Source of the DNA: Bradyrhizobium symbiodeficiens
GTDB lineage: Bacteria; Pseudomonadota; Alphaproteobacteria; Rhizobiales; Xanthobacteraceae
Direction: 5' to 3'
Assembly: GCF_002266465.3 (NCBI RefSeq)
Contig: NZ_CP029427.2
Location: 5,768,501-5,832,500 of the forward strand
Length of the DNA: 64,000 nt
The first letter of the stretch is position 1; every line of letters begins with the position of its first letter. Under the pieces are notes generated by a model. That model saw nothing but the letters and a program-made list of their open reading frames with translations, was not told where the DNA came from and made no database searches. The position numbers and the translations under genes were made by a program. Below are positions 9,365 through 16,211 of the stretch, one piece after another.

Positions 9365-10540
9365 CTAGTGCGTCAATTCCTTCATCGCACCTTCAAGCCC
9401 TTCAATCGTGATCGGATACATCCGGTTCGCGAAGATGCGCTTGATGATGGTGGTCGATTCCGAATAGTCCCAATGCTTCTGCGCGACCGGATTCAGCCAC
9501 ACCGCATGCGGATAGGTGCGGATGATGCGGTCGAGCCAGACCGAGCCGGGCTCCTCGTTGACGTGCTCGACCGAACCGCCGGGCACCATGATCTCGTAAG
9601 GCGACATCGAGGCGTCGCCGACGAACACGATCTTGTAGTCGTGCGGATATTTGTGCAGCACGTCCCATGTCGGGGTGCGGTCGGTGAAGCGGCGCTTGTT
9701 CTGCTTCCACACGCCTTCATAGAGGCAGTTGTGGAAGTAGAAATACTCCATGTGCTTGAACTCGCTCTTCGCCGCCGAGAACAGCTCCTCGACCTGCTCG
9801 ATATGCATGTCCATGGAGCCGCCGATGTCGAAGAATACGAGCAGCTTCACCGCATTGCGCCGCTCGGGACGCATATGCACGTCGAGATAGCCGTGATTGG
9901 CGGTCTCGCGGATGGTGGTGTCGAGATCGAGTTCATCGGGGGCACCGGTGCGCGCGAATTTGCGCAGCCGGCGCAACGCCACCTTGATGTTGCGGATGCC
10001 GAGCTCGACATTGCCGTCGAGGTCCTTGAACTCGCGCTTGTCCCAGACCTTAACGGCGCGGTTGTTGCGGTTCTTCTCCTGGCCGATGCGGACGCCCTCG
10101 GGATTGTAGCCGTGGGCGCCGAACGGCGAGGTGCCGGCGGTGCCGATCCACTTCGAGCCGCCCTGGTGCCGCCCCTTCTGCTCCTCGAGGCGCTTCTTCA
10201 GGGTTTCCATGAGCTTGTCCCAGCCCATGGCCTCGATCTGCTTCTTCTCTTCCTCGCTGAGGTACTTCTCGGCGAGCTTCTTCAGCCACTCCTCGGGGAT
10301 CTCCGCCTTCTCCATGGCGTCGAGCAGGTTTTCCAGCCCCTTGAACACCGTGCCGAAGACGCGGTCGAACTTGTCGAGGTTGCGCTCGTCCTTCACCAGC
10401 GAGGTGCGCGACAGATAGTAGAAATTCTCGACCGAATAATCCGCCAGATCGGCGTCGAGCGCCTCGACCAGCGTGAGGTATTCGCGCAGCGTCACGGGGA
10501 CCTGCGCATCGCGCAGAGAGGTGAAGAATTGCAAGAACAT
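9365..10540 (-). CDS. VWA-domain protein of the CoxE type
   Basis: From the ATG at 10540 (MFLQFFTSLRDAQVPVTLRE) the product is 391 residues. The N-terminal part has the charged helical character of CoxE-like proteins. The C-terminal von Willebrand A domain begins at LLVFFDIGGSMDMHIEQVEEL, where DIGGSM is a modified metal-site motif (D-x-S-x-S normally, one Ser replaced by Gly). These proteins work with MoxR-type AAA ATPases as chaperones for metal-cofactor insertion or complex assembly. A MoxR gene lies nearby at 11005-11847, but on the opposite strand. The open frame extends to 10813; the upstream part is antisense to the next gene and is rejected. Confidence 0.88.
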   Translation of the reverse strand: MFLQFFTSLRDAQVPVTLREYLTLVEALDADLADYSVENFYYLSRTSLVKDERNLDKFDRVFGTVFKGLENLLDAMEKAEIPEEWLKKLAEKYLSEEEKKQIEAMGWDKLMETLKKRLEEQKGRHQGGSKWIGTAGTSPFGAHGYNPEGVRIGQEKNRNNRAVKVWDKREFKDLDGNVELGIRNIKVALRRLRKFARTGAPDELDLDTTIRETANHGYLDVHMRPERRNAVKLLVFFDIGGSMDMHIEQVEELFSAAKSEFKHMEYFYFHNCLYEGVWKQNKRRFTDRTPTWDVLHKYPHDYKIVFVGDASMSPYEIMVPGGSVEHVNEEPGSVWLDRIIRTYPHAVWLNPVAQKHWDYSESTTIIKRIFANRMYPITIEGLEGAMKELTH

Positions 10541-10663
10541 AAGTGACAGATTGCCCGTCGGGGGACGAACGTCAAGGGGCGGAGACCGCCGCCGGGCGCT
10601 GGACCGGGAAGCTTTTTGCTCTAGAATTGGGGCCCTCACGGGGTTGTTTTGGGGACGTTTGCA

Positions 10664-10909
10664 ATGGGAATTGTCGCAGCACTCATCATCGGCGCGATCG
10701 CAGGCTGGCTTGCGGGCAAGATTGTCCACGGGGCGGGATTTGGACTGATCGGCAACATCGTTGTCGGCATCATCGGCGCGCTGGTCGCAAGCTGGGTGTT
10801 GCCCCAGCTGCACATCCAGCTCGCAACGGGCACGGTCGGCGCCATCGTGGACGCCACCATCGGCGCGGTGATTGTGCTCGTCATCCTTTCGCTGATAAAA
10901 CGGGTCTGA
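10664..10909 (+). CDS. GlsB/YeaQ/YmgE-type small inner-membrane protein
   Basis: An 81-residue hydrophobic protein with three predicted membrane segments, beginning MGIVAALIIGAIAGWLAGKIV. The Gly-rich pattern G-x-x-G-x-x-G-x-x-G typical of the transglycosylase-associated (YeaQ) family is visible in both of the first two segments (AGWLAGKIVHGAGFGLIGNI). The role in the family is poorly known and is linked to stress. The ATG at 10664 is chosen because it starts the first helix exactly; a TTG at 10649 is possible. It is followed by a strong hairpin at 10926-10952. Confidence 0.88.
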   Translation: MGIVAALIIGAIAGWLAGKIVHGAGFGLIGNIVVGIIGALVASWVLPQLHIQLATGTVGAIVDATIGAVIVLVILSLIKRV

Positions 10910-10925
10910 AAGCCTGACCGAACCA

Positions 10926-10952
10926 GGAACGGCCGCCGCGAGCGGCCGTTCC
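10926..10952 (+). terminator. 11-bp stem hairpin after the YeaQ-type gene
   Basis: GGAACGGCCGC (10926-10936), loop CGCGA, GCGGCCGTTCC (10942-10952): a perfect 11-bp stem 17 bases after the stop codon. Only two T follow (CTTG), so termination is likely but not certain. It separates the small membrane gene from moxR. Confidence 0.7.
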
Positions 10953-11004
10953 CTTGTCGCGACCGGGGCCGCACCTCGCGCCGACGATTACCCAAGGACA
11001 CGCA

Positions 11005-11847
11005 ATGAAATTTACCGGCACCAAGGACTATGTTGCGACCGACGATCTCAAGGTCGCCGTCAATGCCTCGATCGTGCTGGAGCGCCCGCTGCTCATCAAG
11101 GGCGAGCCCGGCACCGGCAAGACGGTGCTGGCCGAGGAAGTGGCGAAGGCGTTGAATGCGCCGCTGCTGACCTGGCACATCAAGTCCACCACCAAGGCGC
11201 AGCAGGGCCTCTACGAATACGACGCGGTGTCGCGCTTGCGCGACAGCCAGCTCGGCGATGCGCGCGTGTCCGACATCAAGAACTACATCAAGCGCGGCAA
11301 GCTGTGGGACGCCTTCGCGGCCGAGCAGCGCCCGGTGCTCCTGATCGACGAGATCGACAAGGCCGACATCGAATTCCCGAACGATCTGCTGCTCGAGCTC
11401 GACCGCATGGAATTCCATGTCTACGAGACCGGCGAGACGATCAAGGCGAAGCAGCGCCCGATCATGATGATCACCTCCAACAACGAGAAGGAGCTGCCGG
11501 ACGCTTTTCTCCGCCGCTGCTTCTTCCACTACATCAAGTTCCCCGACGCCGACACCATGGGCCGCATCGTCGACGTCCACTTCCCCGGCATCAAGAAGCG
11601 TCTGGTGGAAGAAGCCTTGCGCATCTTCTTCGAGGTGCGCGAAGTGCCCGGGCTGAAGAAGAAGCCCTCGACCTCGGAGCTTCTGGACTGGCTCAAGCTG
11701 CTGCTCAACGAGGACATGAGCGTCGAGCAACTGCGCGAGCGCGACCCGCGCAAACTGATCCCGCCGCTGCACGGCGCGCTGCTCAAGAACGAGCAGGACG
11801 TGCATCTATTCGAGCGGCTGGCGTTCTTGAGCCGACGGGAAGTGTAG
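11005..11847 (+). CDS. MoxR-family AAA+ ATPase
   Basis: From the ATG at 11005 (MKFTGTKDYVATDDLKVAVN) the protein has 280 residues. Walker A is GEPGTGKT, Walker B VLLIDEIDKAD, sensor 1 MMITSNNEKELPDAFLRRC with the Arg finger in the same stretch. Together with a VWA protein such as the product of 9365-10540, MoxR ATPases help mature enzyme complexes (CoxDE for carbon-monoxide dehydrogenase, for example). It is cytosolic. The start at 10954 given by the open frame lies in the hairpin region and is unlikely. The target of this pair is not evident: no Cox, methanol dehydrogenase or nitric-oxide reductase genes are adjacent. Confidence 0.92.
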   Translation: MKFTGTKDYVATDDLKVAVNASIVLERPLLIKGEPGTGKTVLAEEVAKALNAPLLTWHIKSTTKAQQGLYEYDAVSRLRDSQLGDARVSDIKNYIKRGKLWDAFAAEQRPVLLIDEIDKADIEFPNDLLLELDRMEFHVYETGETIKAKQRPIMMITSNNEKELPDAFLRRCFFHYIKFPDADTMGRIVDVHFPGIKKRLVEEALRIFFEVREVPGLKKKPSTSELLDWLKLLLNEDMSVEQLRERDPRKLIPPLHGALLKNEQDVHLFERLAFLSRREV

Positions 11848-11893
11848 GCGCGGTCTCTACGCGACAGGCCTCCACCGCCGCTCCAGTCACGGT

Positions 11894-11995
11894 GTCATTC
11901 CCCGCGAAGGCGGGGAATCCAGTACGCCGCGGCTTCTCGGTTCAACCATAACCATCTCTGGAATACTGGATCGCCCGCCTTCGCGGGCGATGACA
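11894..11995. repeat. palindromic repeat with paired CCGCCTTCGCGGG hairpins
   Basis: TGTCAT (11895-11900) and ATGACA (about 11990-11995) form the outer arms. Inside, a CCCCGCGAAGGCGGGG hairpin on the left and a GCCCGCCTTCGCGGGC hairpin on the right flank ATCCAGTA and TACTGGAT. The whole element is symmetric and lies 47 bases after the moxR stop. Confidence 0.75.
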
Positions 11996-12019
11996 GTGTG
12001 AGTGTAGCCGCAGACACGC

Positions 12020-12660
12020 CTTCGCAGCCTCGCGGCGTGTTTCGCCCGAGCTTTGCTTCAGTCTCGCTCCCTCTTCGATCAGAGGGCGCAGGGAAGGCCG
12101 GGTGCCGGCTCGCACCCGCGGTCTGCTGCGCGAAACGCACACGCAAGACAAACCGCACAGCAGCATACAGGTGTGGCCGTACACACGGCCTTCCCTGCGC
12201 AGTGGTCGGACGGCTTATGCCGTGATCTCCCGGGAGCCGAACTTTCCTTCTGGCCTCCCTCGCCCCGCGAATTGACGATGCCGTCTGCCCGGTTGGGCTC
12301 GCGCACATCTCCGCAAAGGCTTGACCGTAGCAACGACGGCCAGGACCACACGGTTTTGCCGTACGCAGCTCATCCGGCTCCGCCCAAGAGGCTTCGCCGG
12401 ACTTCGGCGCCGCTCGTCCGCACGAAGCCTCGGGCTCACAGGGACTACCCGCCCTGCCCGCGCCTCTCGCGCACGACGCTGCCGCGTCCACCGCAACCCG
12501 GCCCGCGTTTCGAACGACTCGCGAACCGCCCCTCTTCGTCGGGCCGGGCTGTATCGACTTATGCCGCAATTCCGAATTTCGGTAAAGTGGAATATTTTTG
12601 TGGGAAGGGGTTGACGGGTGCGGGGTGTTTTGCCCGACGGACCGCGAAGTGACCCGCCTG
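12020..12660. other. strongly folded, probably non-coding repeat element (no convincing gene)
   Basis: This fills most of the 816-base stretch between moxR and the next supported gene. A perfect 15-bp stem closes it on the left: GCGCAGGGAAGGCCG (12086-12100) with CGGCCTTCCCTGCGC (12186-12200). Within that stem three smaller hairpins can form: GGTGC/GCACC (12101-12116), CTGCTG/CAGCAG (12123-12163) and TGTG/CACA (12172-12185), giving a cloverleaf-like shape. To the right GAGGCTTCG (12388-12396) pairs with CGAAGCCTC (12423-12431). Several overlapping open frames run through both strands, rich in Arg, Pro, Ser and Cys, without ribosome sites or domains. Translations of this kind (A-G-K-A-G-C-R-L-A-P) recur, as I recall, as spurious proteins in bradyrhizobial annotations. 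The function is unknown. Confidence 0.6.
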
Positions 12661-12663
12661 CGC

Positions 12664-13074
12664 CTAGATCTTCCCATTCGCAAAATCGAGATTCCCCCAC
12701 CCACTCTCCGAATCTCGTCCAAGCACCGTGATGCAACCCAACAAGTCTCCTGCGGCATCCCAGAAGGCGGCAATGCTGCCTCCAGGTCCGAGGAACGGCT
12801 GTACTTGGATCAGGCCTCGCTCACCGAAGTCGGACAGGACGTCGATCAGCTCAGCCATTCCATAGGTCTCGATACCCTCTTCCACGCAGTGTTTTTGCCT
12901 GATCTGGTATATCCGCAACAGATCCCCGGCTTTACTGCTCGCCCCGCCGGCGCTTCCCGCGAATACGACCCGCGGATCGTCAGTAACAGACAGTGCGGCA
13001 GCAGCCCACTTCTGCTCAGAATTCTGCTTCAAGGCATCTGACAGTCTGCTCTTCTCGTTCTTGATATCCATCAC
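12664..13074 (-). CDS. unknown protein coupled to the BrnTA toxin-antitoxin pair
   Basis: A 136-residue cytosolic protein with ordinary amino-acid composition, no signal or membrane segment. Its GTG start (13074) overlaps the TGA of brnA by 4 bases; the ATG at 13071 overlaps it by one base. Either way translation is coupled. The N-terminal third is charged and helical; the middle (G-G-A-S-S-K-A-G-D-L-L-R-I-Y) and the Gly-rich end (L-G-P-G-G-S-I-A-A-F-W-D) resemble an alpha/beta domain. I do not recognise the family. By position it is the third gene of the toxin-antitoxin operon and could modify, sense or be regulated by the pair, or be a passenger. Confidence 0.75.
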   Translation of the reverse strand: MMDIKNEKSRLSDALKQNSEQKWAAAALSVTDDPRVVFAGSAGGASSKAGDLLRIYQIRQKHCVEEGIETYGMAELIDVLSDFGERGLIQVQPFLGPGGSIAAFWDAAGDLLGCITVLGRDSESGWGNLDFANGKI

Positions 13075-13364
13075 GACGCCTTGCGCTTCACCGCCTTGCG
13101 CAAGGTTTCGTCGATCCGCGACTGCCAGCCCGGTCCGGTCGATTTGAAATGCTCGACCACCTCTGGGCTGAGGCGCAGGGAGACGAGCGTCTTTGTCGGC
13201 GCCTTGTTCGGACCTCGGCCCTTGCGGATGGCTGCGCTGAGATCAGGGAAGACTTCAGAGAAAGGCCGCGCCTTGGCGAAATCGGCCCTTGTCAGCTCCG
13301 GCGTGTCGCTGACCGCACGCAGGTCTCTCTTGGTGTAACCCGACTTCTTTTTAGCGTTCGGCAT
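13071..13364 (-). CDS. brnA: BrnA-type antitoxin
   Basis: A 97-residue basic protein starting at the ATG 13364 (MPNAKKKSGYTKRDLRAVSD). The C-terminal ribbon-helix-helix segment is visible as TLVSLRLSPEVVEHFKSTG followed by G-W-Q-S-R-I-D-E-T-L-R-K-A-V, typical of BrnA antitoxins, which neutralise BrnT and repress their own promoter. The start lies inside the end of brnT (14-base overlap), the usual toxin-first order for this family. Two perfect palindromes in the promoter (13621-13630 and 13653-13662) are likely its binding sites. The open frame reaches 13457, but the extension overlaps brnT and is not typical. Confidence 0.9.
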   Translation of the reverse strand: MPNAKKKSGYTKRDLRAVSDTPELTRADFAKARPFSEVFPDLSAAIRKGRGPNKAPTKTLVSLRLSPEVVEHFKSTGPGWQSRIDETLRKAVKRKAS

Positions 13365-13611
13365 AGAGTTTCCTTTCGCTGCGGCTTGCCGGTCGCATGC
13401 TGATGATGCTGACGCCTTCGCGTCCCAGCCGGGCGAACACGACAACGATGACACCACGGATGCTCACGCCGATCGCAACCCAGCGTTTGCTCTTGTTGTG
13501 CGACGGAATGACCAGTGCGTTATCGAAGAACGTCTCGTTGAGATCGGCAAAATCCAGCTCGTGCTTGTCGAGGTTGGCGAGCCGCTTCGGTTCATCCCAG
13601 ACGATTTTCAT
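13351..13611 (-). CDS. brnT: BrnT-type ribonuclease toxin
   Basis: An 86-residue protein beginning MKIVWDEPKRLANLDKHELD, the signature start of BrnT toxins (W-D-x-x-K-x-x-x-N-x-x-K-H). The RelE-like fold is supported by V-V-V-F-A-R-L-G-R-E-G-V-S-I-I-S-M-R-P-A-S-R-S-E-R-K, ending in the conserved Arg-rich helix (R-x-A-S-x-x-E-R-x-x-Y). All the usual key residues appear present, so the toxin looks intact. BrnT toxins cleave RNA and stop growth when free of BrnA. Transcription probably starts just upstream at the promoter described at 13619-13662. Confidence 0.93.
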   Translation of the reverse strand: MKIVWDEPKRLANLDKHELDFADLNETFFDNALVIPSHNKSKRWVAIGVSIRGVIVVVFARLGREGVSIISMRPASRSERKLYAER

Positions 13612-13618
13612 TGTCTTT

Positions 13619-13662
13619 AATGTAGCTACAATTTAGCTGGCCGTCAACTTTCTGTAGCTACA
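13619..13662 (-). promoter_or_regulatory. brnTA promoter with two TGTAGCTACA operator palindromes
   Basis: Read on the minus strand, TTGACG (13647-13642) is followed after exactly 17 bases by TACATT (13624-13619), a good sigma-70 promoter 7 bases ahead of the brnT ATG region. Two identical perfect 10-bp palindromes TGTAGCTACA lie at 13621-13630, covering the -10 box, and 13653-13662, just upstream of the -35 box. Their centres are 32 bases apart, about three helix turns, so two BrnA dimers could bind the same face. That they are BrnA operators is inference. Confidence 0.8.
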
Positions 13663-13677
13663 AATAAAGAAGCAGTT

Positions 13678-13785
13678 GGGTGGGTTAGCGTCAGCGTAAC
13701 CCGCCTCTTTTGTCTCGGCGTTAACAGAAGTGGTGGGTTACGCCGCGCGGCCTGCGCTTCGCGCAGTCGCGCAGCTAACCCACCC
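13678..13785. repeat. palindromic repeat with GGGTGGGTTAGC arms
   Basis: GGGTGGGTTAGC (13678-13689) pairs perfectly with GCTAACCCACCC (13774-13785), the latter followed by TACG. An inner copy (GTAACCCGCC / GGTGGGTTACGCC) nests inside. It fills the spacer between the brnTA promoter and the GMC gene. Its CCCACCCTACG end matches the arms of the repeat at 47968-48060, so they are one family. Confidence 0.8.
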
Positions 13786-13794
13786 TACGAAAGC

Positions 13795-15441
13795 TCACGC
13801 CACCGCCACGTCCGGAATGCGCGCGGCTTCCATTGGCTGCTTGCCGCGGATGAGATCCGAGGCGCGGTCGGCAATCATCATGGTGGAGGCGTTGAGGTTC
13901 GCCGAGATCATGCGCGGCATCACCGAAGCGTCGATCACACGCAATCCCTCTAACCCGTGGACGCGGAGCTGGTCGTCGACGACCGCCCAGCTCGAATCCG
14001 CCGGGCCCATGCGGCAGGTGCAGCCGGGATGGAAGGTGGTGGTGCCGCGTTCGGTCGCAGCGGCCAAAAACTCGTCGTCGGTGTTGATGTTCGGGCCGGG
14101 GAAATCCTCGTAGGCGTAATAGGGCGACAGCGGCGCGGACTTCAGCAGGTTACGCGCGAGCTTCATGCCGCCGACGATGACACGGCGGTCGAGCTCGGCG
14201 TCGAGATAGTTGGTCTGGATGATCGGCGGCGCAAAGGGATCACTGGAGCGGATGCGGACATAGCCGCGGCTCTCGGGGCGCTGCTGCCAGGACGCGACGG
14301 TCATGCCGGGCTCGTCCTCGAGCTGGCCCTGCACGCCTTCCTTGTAGGACGCGGGGGTGAAGGTGAGCTGCAGATCGGAAGAGTCCGCGCTCTCGCCGGA
14401 GTGCCAGAAGCAATAGACCATGGTCGGCGACAGCGAGAGCAGGCCGCGGCGCGCGGTCGCCCATTTCAGCGCCTCGATCCACAGCGAGACGCCGCGGCGA
14501 AGCTCGTTGATGGTCTTGATGTCCTTGACCCGCGCCACAGTGCGCGGGGCGTAATGGTCCTGCAGGCCCTCACCGACCGGCAGCGCGTGACGCACGTTGA
14601 TGCCATGGGCGTTCAACAGATCCGGCGAGCCGATGCCGGAGAGCTGCAGCAGCTGCGGCGAATTATAGGTGCCGCCGGACAGGATCACTTCCTTGTTGGC
14701 GCGCACTTCGATCGGCGTGCCGCCGCGGCCGCCCTTGGTGTAGCGCACGCCGACGGCGCGCTTGCCTTCGAAGATGATCTCGGTGGCATGCGCATGCGTG
14801 TGCACATGCACGTTCGGCCGCTTCATCGCGGGCTTGAGGAACGCGGTCGAACCGGAAACGCGCAAGCCCTTGTCGATGGTGCGCTGGCAGTAGGAGACGC
14901 CCTCTTGTATGGCGCCGTTGTAATCGGGATTGCGGGGAATGCCGAGCGACACCGCGCCTTCCATGAAGGCTTCGCAGAGCGGATCGCGCCAGTCCATGGT
15001 GGTGACGGTGAGCTTGCCGTCGCGGCCGCGGAACGTGTCGTCGCCCTCGCCGACGCGCTTCTCCAGCCGCCGGAAGTAGGGCAGCACGTCGGCATAGCCC
15101 CAGCCGCGATTGCCCATCTGCGCCCAAGTGTCGAAATCCATCCGCTGGCCGCGGTTGTAGATGTGGCCGTTGATCGAGGAGGAGCCGCCGAGCGTCTTGC
15201 CGCGCGGCGCGTAGATACTGCGCCCGCCGGTCCAGGGACCCGGCTCCTGCTGATAGGCCCAGTTGATGCTCTTCATGTGGAAGGTCTTGATGAAGCCCGC
15301 CGGCAGATGGATGTAGGGATGCCAGTCGGACGGGCCGGCTTCGAGCACGCAGACGCTGGTGTTGGGGTCCTCGCTCAGCCGGCTGGTGAGCACGCATCCG
15401 GCAGAGCCCGCGCCGATGATCACATAATCAAATCTGTCCAT
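13795..15441 (-). CDS. GMC-family FAD-dependent oxidoreductase (choline/alcohol dehydrogenase-like)
   Basis: A 548-residue cytosolic flavoprotein from the ATG at 15441 (MDRFDYVIIGAGSAGCVLTS). The FAD motif is GAGSAG; the GMC signature is visible as GKTLGGSSSINGHIYNRG. The catalytic His is in TFHPGCTCRMG, and the C-terminal helix N-A-S-T-M-M-I-A-D-R is typical. Such enzymes oxidise primary alcohols, choline or polyethylene glycol to aldehydes; the substrate cannot be told from sequence. The open frame reaches 15714, but that part overlaps the GNAT gene and is not GMC-like. The GNAT gene lies 17 bases upstream, so the two are probably co-transcribed. Confidence 0.93.
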   Translation of the reverse strand: MDRFDYVIIGAGSAGCVLTSRLSEDPNTSVCVLEAGPSDWHPYIHLPAGFIKTFHMKSINWAYQQEPGPWTGGRSIYAPRGKTLGGSSSINGHIYNRGQRMDFDTWAQMGNRGWGYADVLPYFRRLEKRVGEGDDTFRGRDGKLTVTTMDWRDPLCEAFMEGAVSLGIPRNPDYNGAIQEGVSYCQRTIDKGLRVSGSTAFLKPAMKRPNVHVHTHAHATEIIFEGKRAVGVRYTKGGRGGTPIEVRANKEVILSGGTYNSPQLLQLSGIGSPDLLNAHGINVRHALPVGEGLQDHYAPRTVARVKDIKTINELRRGVSLWIEALKWATARRGLLSLSPTMVYCFWHSGESADSSDLQLTFTPASYKEGVQGQLEDEPGMTVASWQQRPESRGYVRIRSSDPFAPPIIQTNYLDAELDRRVIVGGMKLARNLLKSAPLSPYYAYEDFPGPNINTDDEFLAAATERGTTTFHPGCTCRMGPADSSWAVVDDQLRVHGLEGLRVIDASVMPRMISANLNASTMMIADRASDLIRGKQPMEAARIPDVAVA

Positions 15442-15458
15442 GATGCCTCGGCCGCCGC

Positions 15459-16052
15459 TCAGCGCGGCTTTTCGTTGAGTTGATAATTCAGATGCGTTCG
15501 CACCGTCGGCCATTCGGCCGCGGTGATGCTGTAGACCACGGTGTCGCGCAGCGTGCCGTTCGGCGCGACCTGGTGGCTGCGCAGGATTCCGTCCTGCTTG
15601 GCGCCGAGGCGCTCGATGGCATTGCGGCTCTGGTGATTGAAAAAGTGGGTGCGGAATTCCACCGCGATGCAGTTCAGCGTCTCGAAGGCATGGGTGAGCA
15701 GCAGCAGCTTGCACTGGGTGTTGAGCGGGCCACGCTGCGCGCTCTTGCCGTACCAGGTCGAGCCGATTTCGACGCGCCGGTTGGCAGCATCGATGTTCAT
15801 GTAGGTCGTCTGTCCTACGATCTTGCCGCCGGCATCGAACACGGTGAACGGCAGCATCGAGCCCGCGGCCTGCAGGCCCAGGCGGCGGTCGATCTCCTTG
15901 GCCACGTTCTCCGGCGTCGGGATCGCGGTGTACCAGATCTTGTAGATCTCGCCGTCCTTCACGGCCTCCACCAGCCCCTCGCGATGCTGCTGCGACAGCG
16001 GCTCGAGACGGGCGTGCTGTCCACGCAGGGTGATGGGATCAGGCCAGGGCAT
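15459..16052 (-). CDS. GNAT-family N-acetyltransferase (RimJ/RimL-like)
   Basis: A 197-residue cytosolic protein with a GNAT fold. T-R-V-E-I-G-S-T-W-Y-class strands are seen as NRRVEIGSTWYGKSAQRG, and the acetyl-CoA loop is followed by the helix CKLLLLTHAFETLNCIAVEF. The segment HFFNHQSRNAIERLGAKQDG is the typical RimJ/RimL ending (N-x-x-S-x-x-A-I-x-x-L-G). It probably acetylates a small molecule or a protein N-terminus; the target is unknown. It precedes the GMC gene by 17 bases on the same strand. Confidence 0.9.
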   Translation of the reverse strand: MPWPDPITLRGQHARLEPLSQQHREGLVEAVKDGEIYKIWYTAIPTPENVAKEIDRRLGLQAAGSMLPFTVFDAGGKIVGQTTYMNIDAANRRVEIGSTWYGKSAQRGPLNTQCKLLLLTHAFETLNCIAVEFRTHFFNHQSRNAIERLGAKQDGILRSHQVAPNGTLRDTVVYSITAAEWPTVRTHLNYQLNEKPR

Positions 16053-16073
16053 ATCTCACTCCATAATGACTGC

Positions 16074-16183
16074 CGTCATTCCGGGGCGCGACGAAGTCGC
16101 GAGCCCGGAATCCATTCAACCACAGACCCTGCGGCCCGATGGATTCCGGGCCTGCGTGCTGGCGCACGCATCCCGGAATGACG
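16074..16183. repeat. palindromic repeat with CATTCCGGG arms, copy 3
   Basis: CGTCATTCCGGG (16074-16085) pairs with CCCGGAATGACG (16172-16183). Inside are GCCCGGAATCCATT and GATGGATTCCGGGC, the nested arms seen in the other copies. The two short hairpins within the arms differ in sequence between copies but keep their pairing (GCGACGAAGTCGC here, GCGTGCTGGCGCACGC on the right). Confidence 0.85.
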
Positions 16184-16211
16184 ACGGATGTGTCGGCTCG
16201 TCCAGATACAT

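Noticed and set aside
11895..12773. Long minus-strand open frame of 292 codons across the folded element, with overlapping frames on the plus strand (11998-12225, 12053-12652)
   Set aside because: No ribosome site or domain, Arg/Pro/Ser/Cys-rich composition, open frames on both strands at once, and a folded DNA structure underneath; the minus frame also invades the next real gene.
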